Below are positions 58,037 through 64,000 of a DNA stretch of 64,000 bases, one piece after another. The stretch lies in NCBI RefSeq assembly GCF_014805685.1, contig NC_060892.1, positions 15,493,490 through 15,557,489 on the forward strand, in the 5' to 3' direction. The notes below the pieces were generated by a model, which was not told where the DNA came from, did no database searches, and saw only the letters and a list, made by a program, of their open reading frames with translations. The DNA is from Silurus meridionalis (lineage: Eukaryota > Chordata > Actinopteri > Siluriformes > Siluridae). A program made the position numbers and the translations under genes. Within the stretch, counting starts at the first letter, position 1, and each line of letters starts with the position of its first letter.

Positions 58037-58094
<58 letters not shown>
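58011..58094. repeat. Compound microsatellite (CT)n-(CA)n
   Basis: CT array to about 58035, then CA array from 58039 to 58094. Confidence 0.96.
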
Positions 58095-58098
<4 letters not shown>

Positions 58099-58454
58099 AA
58101 TATATATACACCGCTGTCCCTCATGTAAACTGGAATGACATTAGATGCCAGCGCTTGTTTGTGCTCTAATGACAACTAACAGGGGACTGCGGTGTCCATG
58201 GCAACAACCCAGGCTCAATACATCATACCTCATTACAGTAGTCAAGCGGGGACGTTTGGTCAAAAATTAATATGTCTAGGGAGAACGGAGAAAGGGGGTG
58301 TAGTAAGTGGGGAACAGGGTGAGAGGGGCATTGAGAAATTGCCCCACATTTATTATATAGAGCATTCAAAAAATGTGGCCTTATTAATTTTAGACCACAA
58401 CTGCACACCCAAGTGGAATTAACGTGCAATGACCTTGGGTTGATTGTCCTATCT
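58095..58454. other. Gene-free sequence
   Basis: Unique sequence with TGTCCATGGCAACAACCCAG (58193-58212, TGGCAAC words). No exon recognised. Confidence 0.35.
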
Positions 58455-58480
58455 GTGCGTGTGTGTGTGTGTGTGTGTGT
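58455..58480. repeat. (GT)n microsatellite
   Basis: Short GT array beginning TGCGTG. Confidence 0.93.
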
Positions 58481-58499
58481 ATTCATATGGGAGCCTGTA

Positions 58500-58700
58500 A
58501 GCACACTCCCTATAGATGTGAATCACTGACATGCTAAGGGAGTAACCCAGAACAGCTTGTTAGCCAACGACGACACTGCAAAAGGAGCGCCAAAATAACG
58601 AGGCGTCCTCGCACCCGAGGATCAATTCAGACAAGGAAGCGACGTCATTCGTCCCTGTGCAAAACGCACCGGCACCTACACCTACACAGGGTCGGATTCT
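58500..58700. promoter_or_regulatory. Candidate regulatory block with CRE-like site
   Basis: CpG-rich for the region. GACGTCA at 58641-58647 resembles a CRE core, and GGCGTCCTCGCACCCGAGGA contains a short inverted repeat. Non-repetitive; role inferred. Confidence 0.3.
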
Positions 58701-59362
58701 TTGCACAAGGCAATTTTCCTGTTACAAGATTATCATCAGATACAAGATTAGTTTTTGCTGAGCATTTGTCTTTTTCTCCAGTAATATTATTCGTCTCGGG
58801 TCACCTCGCCCTACCCGAATTTCACTGAAATGCAAAATCTCAGGAACACTAACGACTTTCAAATTTGATTGACTTTTAATAAACTTGTATATTCGTGAGT
58901 AGGAGATGTGTGGGGCTCTAGAATAAAAAAATATAAGGCATATTGCCTCTAAGGTGCAATAAAGCACAACAAAAAAGAAACGAATAAATATATAAATAAA
59001 TGAAATAAGAAGGTTGCTCTGATTATGAAGTCATTATTTGTATAAACACATCCTGTGTTTATGCATGCACAGATCCACACTATCATTATGAGGTGTCTTG
59101 CATAAATATGCCATAACGAGATTGTCGGCGCTTATTGATGTAGGGAAATAATGTGTTAAAAAATATTGTTTACGCTTGTGTGAGAGAAGACGGCACTTCT
59201 GCTCTGTGACAGGAGACAGGAATGGAAAAATATAGGGCAACGCACACACACGCACACACAATTTATTACTATGTGCTTGACACTTTGTTGACTGTTGACT
59301 GTTTACTATTTACTCTTGTGCACATGTTATAGTCCATATGATTACACTACAGGTGCAGTATA
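58701..59362. other. Gene-free sequence
   Basis: ATAAATA-rich simple sequence at 58985-59008; otherwise unrecognised. Confidence 0.4.
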
Positions 59363-59462
59363 GACCTTATTGGAAACACCTGCACACCTAAAAAGATCCA
59401 TGCACTGATCCAATCAGCCAATCATGTGGCAGCAGTGCAATGTAGGAAATCAGGCAGATTTC
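59363..59462 (+). mobile_element. Terminal fragment of the 21.8-kb Tc1 family
   Basis: GACCTTATTGGAAACACCTG and CAATCAGCCAATCATGTGGC match the upstream part of the relic at 21808. Only about 100 bp remains. Confidence 0.55.
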
Positions 59463-59514
59463 TTTTCCCACACAAGTCAATAGAACTGTCTAGGTTCAGT
59501 GATCATTTGGAGAA

Positions 59515-59975
59515 AAGTATTGGGACACTTGACTTTTCCAACCAAATATGATGCTTCCACAAACTGTTACTACAAAGTTGGAGGCTCACAATTCTAGTAA
59601 TTATTTGCACGTGATAAATATTCACTTCGCTTGAACCAGGGGATTTAAACCCGTACCAACATGACAATGTCCCTGTGCACGAGCTCCATTAAGATAAAGT
59701 TTACAAGGGTTGGAGTAGAAGATCTTGAGTGGTCTGCTATTGAGCTCTTACCCCAATTGAACACCTTTGCGCCAAACTGGAAAGCTGACTGCACTCCAGG
59801 TCTCCTCACCTACATCAGTCACTAACATCCTTGTGGCTGAATGAGCACAAATCTCCACAAGCACACTCTAACATCTAGTGAAAAATCTGCACAAAAGAGT
59901 AAAGGTTATTATAAGAGCAAATGGGGACTAAATGTGGAATTTGATGTTCAAACACACATGAATCTTATGAAAAGA
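59515..59975 (+). mobile_element. Tip-like Tc1 relic, copy 8
   Basis: Transposase-sense DNA with ACCAACATGACAATGTCCCT, TACCCCAATTGAACACCTTT (degenerate LNPIEHL region) and the right end CACACATGAATCTTATGA. Not coding. Confidence 0.72.
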
Positions 59976-60136
59976 TAAATGAAATGAAAAGAAGATACAT
60001 TTTTTTTAAGTTAAATTTTTTTTTGTTGGTGACAGTAAACAAGTGTTAGAACAGTGTTTTTTTTTCTTTTTATATGCAACACTATTGTATTAGTGAAAAA
60101 ATGTTTCCTGCTGCATATTTTGTATTATAGTAATCT

Positions 60137-60137
<1 letters not shown>
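59976..60137. other. Short gene-free interval
   Basis: T-rich runs only. Confidence 0.4.

Positions 60138-60196
<59 letters not shown>
60138..60196. repeat. (CA)n microsatellite
   Basis: Pure CA array of about 29 units. Confidence 0.97.
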
Positions 60197-60197
<1 letters not shown>

Positions 60198-60863
60198 CTT
60201 AGCAAACCTTAGCCTGCAAATCCCTCTCCACCAGTCAATACTTATTCCATCAGGCCTTTCAGTCCAAGAGGAATGGACACAAAAATGCGATCTAGGCCAG
60301 TCAATTGGCCAATGGTACAGCTCACTTTTCTTCTGCAAACAACCTAATTCACAAAGTAATAGGGGTCTGTCTTTGAAATCCTATTTCCCTCCGCTCAAAC
60401 TCTCAGCATGCTCGCTTCTGCCAGAAGTACTTTGAACGCCAATAACTCTACATACTGCTACACAATTGTACGTCAAAATGATTCTCTCCACCAGGCCTGG
60501 GCTGTAATTAAAACAGCAGAAATGCACTGAACGAAGTGCTGTTTTCACCACACACAAGGTTTTAATATTCCAACTCAGCAAGATTTCTGCGTTTTAAATA
60601 CTTTGTTTAAAAGTGACGCTTTAGTCTGTTCTTCCTGCGATTTGATAACCAGACCCAGTAAATCAAATCCTCCACTTTAAAATATTCCAATATTCTTTGG
60701 AGAAATGATTACTTTAGCATCTGTCAGCTTCCAGTCTCTCAGGCATTTGGTGAATAAACGCCCTCTTTGCCCTTCTAGAAACATCTGAACCTCAGCTTAG
60801 TCAGTCAGTCTTATTAGACCATGTGTTTCCATCAAGGATGATATATTGATCATTGAGGGATGC

Positions 60864-60866
<3 letters not shown>
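60197..60866. other. Gene-free sequence
   Basis: Unique-looking sequence without a recognised exon or repeat. Confidence 0.4.

Positions 60867-60948
<82 letters not shown>
60867..60948. repeat. (A)n-(TA)n compound repeat
   Basis: A 28-A run followed directly by about 26 TA units. It could have grown from a retroposed poly-A tail, but no element is visible to its left. Confidence 0.95.
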
Positions 60949-60952
<4 letters not shown>

Positions 60953-61379
60953 TTTAGATAATCACAATATGAACAATGTCACATTTTTACATTCTTTTTA
61001 ACGAGAATCAAAACTAACAGGATTCCTTTTTTCTTTTCTTTCTTTTTTTCCTTTTTTTTAAATCCACAGCTCTAACAAAGACACAGTGCAGTTAATAGCT
61101 CCATGCTATTAGATATTAGGGACATTTTGCAAAAAAAATAATTCATATATTTGAAAATATATTAGTGATTATATTTCAAGCTATTTTTCTTGAAATATGG
61201 ATGTAGGCTCTTTTGAAGAAAACTTCATCTCTGTTTAAAATGTTTCTTTTTTTTTTATTGATAATTTTAAAGTGGAAACAAATGGTGCTATAAGTCTTGT
61301 AACATTATTTATCAAATGATGATAAGTTAGAGGCCGCAATAGATATGAATATTGCCTTCTCTTCACACATGTTCTTTAA
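60949..61379. other. Gene-free AT-rich sequence
   Basis: Nothing recognised. Confidence 0.4.
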
Positions 61380-61620
61380 ATACAGTCACTAAAGAGTTAA
61401 ATTATTGATGCCAAATGGCATGCTGGATTTTGTCTGGTGCCTGCTAATTAGATTGTAATTACGGAGGAGCTTTGCGAGCCTGTCTGCTCTGATTAGAAAC
61501 ACTTTTGCGGCCTGATCCGCCTGACCTTTCTTTTAAAACTTCAACTACTCCAGATTAACCATGGTCGCCAGGGGTAAACGCTTAACAAATAGAAGCGTTT
61601 CTGGATGAGAGATAAGGTGA
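61380..61620. promoter_or_regulatory. Candidate noncoding block with paired homeodomain sites
   Basis: Contains the inverted pair TGCCA-AA-TGGCA (61409-61420), two TAATTA sites at 61445-61450 and 61456-61461, CTCTGATTAGAAAC and CAGATTAACC. Unique and moderately GC-rich. Among the strongest motif-based enhancer candidates here; conservation untested. Confidence 0.38.
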
Positions 61621-63310
61621 AAACTAATCTACGCTGCAAACTCATGGTTGCTCGTCATCTCAGAACAAGAGGATATGAGAAAGAGATGAAGACAAAGTGC
61701 AAGCTGGAAAGAAAGAAATAAGAAAAGACAGAAAGAAAGACAGATGGTGTGTTTGTGTGTGTGTGTAAGAGAGAGCATGTGCAATCTATCTGTCTTCTCT
61801 TAAAGCATTGCAGTACAATAAAAAGATGTATTTATGCAATATTACATCAGACTTTGAGACAAATCTGGTAAGTGGTACATCAATGTATCATGACTCCCAG
61901 GTGTCCTAAAGGACCAGCGTTCCAAGAAAGTTGGGGTGGGGGGTGGGGGGGCTATGGAGATCTGCTTTTTTTTCTCACTTAAATCTACACCAAGAGACAG
62001 CGTGAGATATTATGCAGGAATGTTAGGTCCAAGTTGAAACATATGATCTTTCTAAAATCCATCTCATCTTTGTAAGTCAGAAACAGAAAATGTTTTTTTT
62101 TACTAGTTGTATCCTTGTGTGAATAGCTTTGAGTTATTTTAGCTGCCTTCTTTACAAATTAAGCTTCTAACATCACTGGACATAAGCACTTTACTCAGTT
62201 GCGAGTAGTGGGTTTAATGGATCCGAGACAAAAACTGTTATTGTTTGATTATTTCAGGCTTACAATAATGGTATATTAAAATAATTAGCTAAATGCTATC
62301 TTTTTTATTATAAGCCATGCACATATGTAACATAGATGAAAACTGAACATAGAAGTGACTTACTATTCTTCAAATAAAGTAATAGAATTTGTTAAAATCT
62401 AAATAAATAAATAAACAAATAATGCTTTCAGTTTAAAGAAACCCCTGTAGGACACTTTATGAACATTGTGTCTAATACATCAAATAGTATGATAGACATA
62501 ACAGAGGTTTTTTTTAATTAAAGCTTTTAACAAAAGAATTTATCTGTTGAAATGGTCTGTGTCTGTAACATACAGTATAATATTTAAAATACTCAAAGTG
62601 CTTTCCATCCTGCCATTATGTTCAATTTTGCTCTGTATGACTCAAGTATGCAAACGGCATTTTTTGTCAAATGTAAAACCGCCGTCCTCTAAGACCTTTC
62701 TGAAATGTACCGCCTCCTCCTATTTGACATACTAGTTTTATCTACAGTATCTTTTATTTAAATGCTTTTCCCCTTATTTTTTCCGCTAGTCTTTTCCATT
62801 ATATATTTTTTCCTCCAGCAGCCTTGAAGTTTAGAAAGGTATGAGGGTGAGTCAAATAAAAAAACATACTATAATAATAATGTGAATTCAGTTTGTACTT
62901 GCAAAAGTAAAAAATGCAGTAAAATACTGATACATTGTTCGCAATAGAAACCTTAAACCTGATGGTAATGATTTTTAAATAATCACAAAAGAATAAAGAA
63001 ACAAAGGATTTTTATGTGACGTAGCATTATATATTAATGGAATGCACAAATATATAAAGTGTTATTGCTGTAGCTTTTTTTTCAAAGTAATATGAATGTC
63101 TCAGTGTGGCAGAAAGAATCTAAGCAAAAACATGATGAAGAACGTCATGATTGTGATCTTGTGCAGGTGAAACATCAGGGCTTGTGTGATTCCGGTTGTA
63201 GTTGACAAACTAAGCATTTCTTCAATAAGTCTTCAAAAATACCTTGAAGAATTGGCAGGCAACAAAAGTGCATCACAATAATAATTTCTTTGAAATGTCC
63301 TTACTACTGG

Positions 63311-63311
<1 letters not shown>
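61621..63311. other. Gene-free sequence
   Basis: Short GAAA-rich and GT runs (61705-61770) and a G-rich run (61933-61950); otherwise AT-rich and unrecognised. Confidence 0.45.

Positions 63312-63350
<39 letters not shown>
63312..63350. repeat. (GA)n microsatellite
   Basis: Pure GA array of about 19 units. Confidence 0.96.
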
Positions 63351-63352
<2 letters not shown>

Positions 63353-64000
63353 TGTTGAGATGCCTGACTGGGTGTTCGAGAGCAGCACTGGGACACTCGC
63401 CTTCTCAGCAAGACAAGCTCACACGCTGAGTAGTGTCTCTGGCACTCACAGCACACCTGGTCTCCATTATCTCCCCATTTCACAGGCCTGCACCCCCTAT
63501 CAGGCCGGCCTGGGAACCGGCGCAAACGCTTTCATCCTCCCATCATTAGAGTAAGCAGCCTAGGGTCAGGGCCCTGTCCTAAAGCTCTTTTTTCTCAGCA
63601 GCACACAACAAATGATTTTAGTTAAAAAGTGGAAGAAAAAACGAAAAATGCAGCAGAAAGATATGAAGAAATCTCAAATTAAAAATAGTAATAATATAAG
63701 CAAACTTTGGGAAAATGATTTTAATAAAACTTTACCATGGCTTGTTTCCCAGAGCTGTGTGAAACCTAATGCAGAGTTTTGTGTAACTGAGTCTGTTTTT
63801 AAACCTAGAACAAGAGCAGCTTCCAACAGACACTGTGAACATTCAGGGATGCAGGTGTAATTTAAGACGCTTACACTTAAAAACACACATGACCCGGGAT
63901 TTAAATACGAGTACGGTCGTGCAATGCTGAGTGGTAGATTTATTCTGGTTATTTCGTGGGTATATTCCACTTTATAGCACTCCTCTCAGTGATGGTTGGA
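63351..64000. other. Gene-free sequence with a GC-rich patch
   Basis: 63400-63560 is relatively GC-rich (TCAGGCCGGCCTGGGAACCG, with the palindrome AGGCCGGCCT). No exon recognised. The rest is AT-rich. Confidence 0.3.

Overview
This window looks like nuclear DNA from a teleost fish. Dense (CA)n, (GA)n and (TA)n microsatellites and many decayed Tc1/mariner, hAT-like and pogo-like DNA transposons support that. The most abundant relic resembles the Tip-type Tc1 derivatives I associate with catfishes, so an ostariophysan and possibly a siluriform host is plausible; this comes from remembered repeat families and no search was run. I find no complete host protein-coding gene, no rRNA or tRNA gene, no CRISPR array and no prokaryotic feature. 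Most short open frames are antisense, low-complexity or transposon-derived. The window is best read as a gene desert or very long intron.

Layout. 1-5.8 kb: single-copy-looking sequence very rich in TGGCA/TGCCA (NFI-type half sites), with a palindromic NFI-like dyad, POU octamers, a POU/SOX cluster and a CpG-dense patch. 5.8-17.5 kb: unique sequence with microsatellites, hAT-like pieces, and a Tc1 relic split by a LINE-tail repeat. 17.5-19.05 kb: the best-preserved mobile element, a 1561-bp Tc1-like transposon with TA duplications, paired inverted/direct repeats and a transposase broken by three frameshifts; its spacing reads DD37E. 20-36 kb: several Tip-like relics, a pogo-type MITE, a hAT MITE with an 8-bp duplication, a 264-bp GA tract and several candidate conserved noncoding blocks. 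36-39.2 kb: degenerate minisatellite, pogo-like end, a truncated Tc1 copy and a LINE ORF2 fragment. 40.1-40.4 kb: an isolated CpG-dense segment with CCAAT and YY1-type motifs and a possible first coding exon, the best candidate for a host promoter. 41-50 kb: unique sequence around a 1033-bp hAT-like element and three dispersed repeat fragments. 50-64 kb: further candidate regulatory blocks, microsatellites, a TA-flanked MITE nested in a Tip-like relic, and more Tc1 debris.

How it may work: if the unique blocks are conserved across fishes (not testable here), the window is a distal regulatory landscape for a neighbouring developmental gene, peppered with dead transposons. I see no clear new biological system. 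The leads most worth checking are the CpG-rich promoter-like segment at 40.14-40.39 kb and the NFI-type site concentration in the first 5.7 kb.
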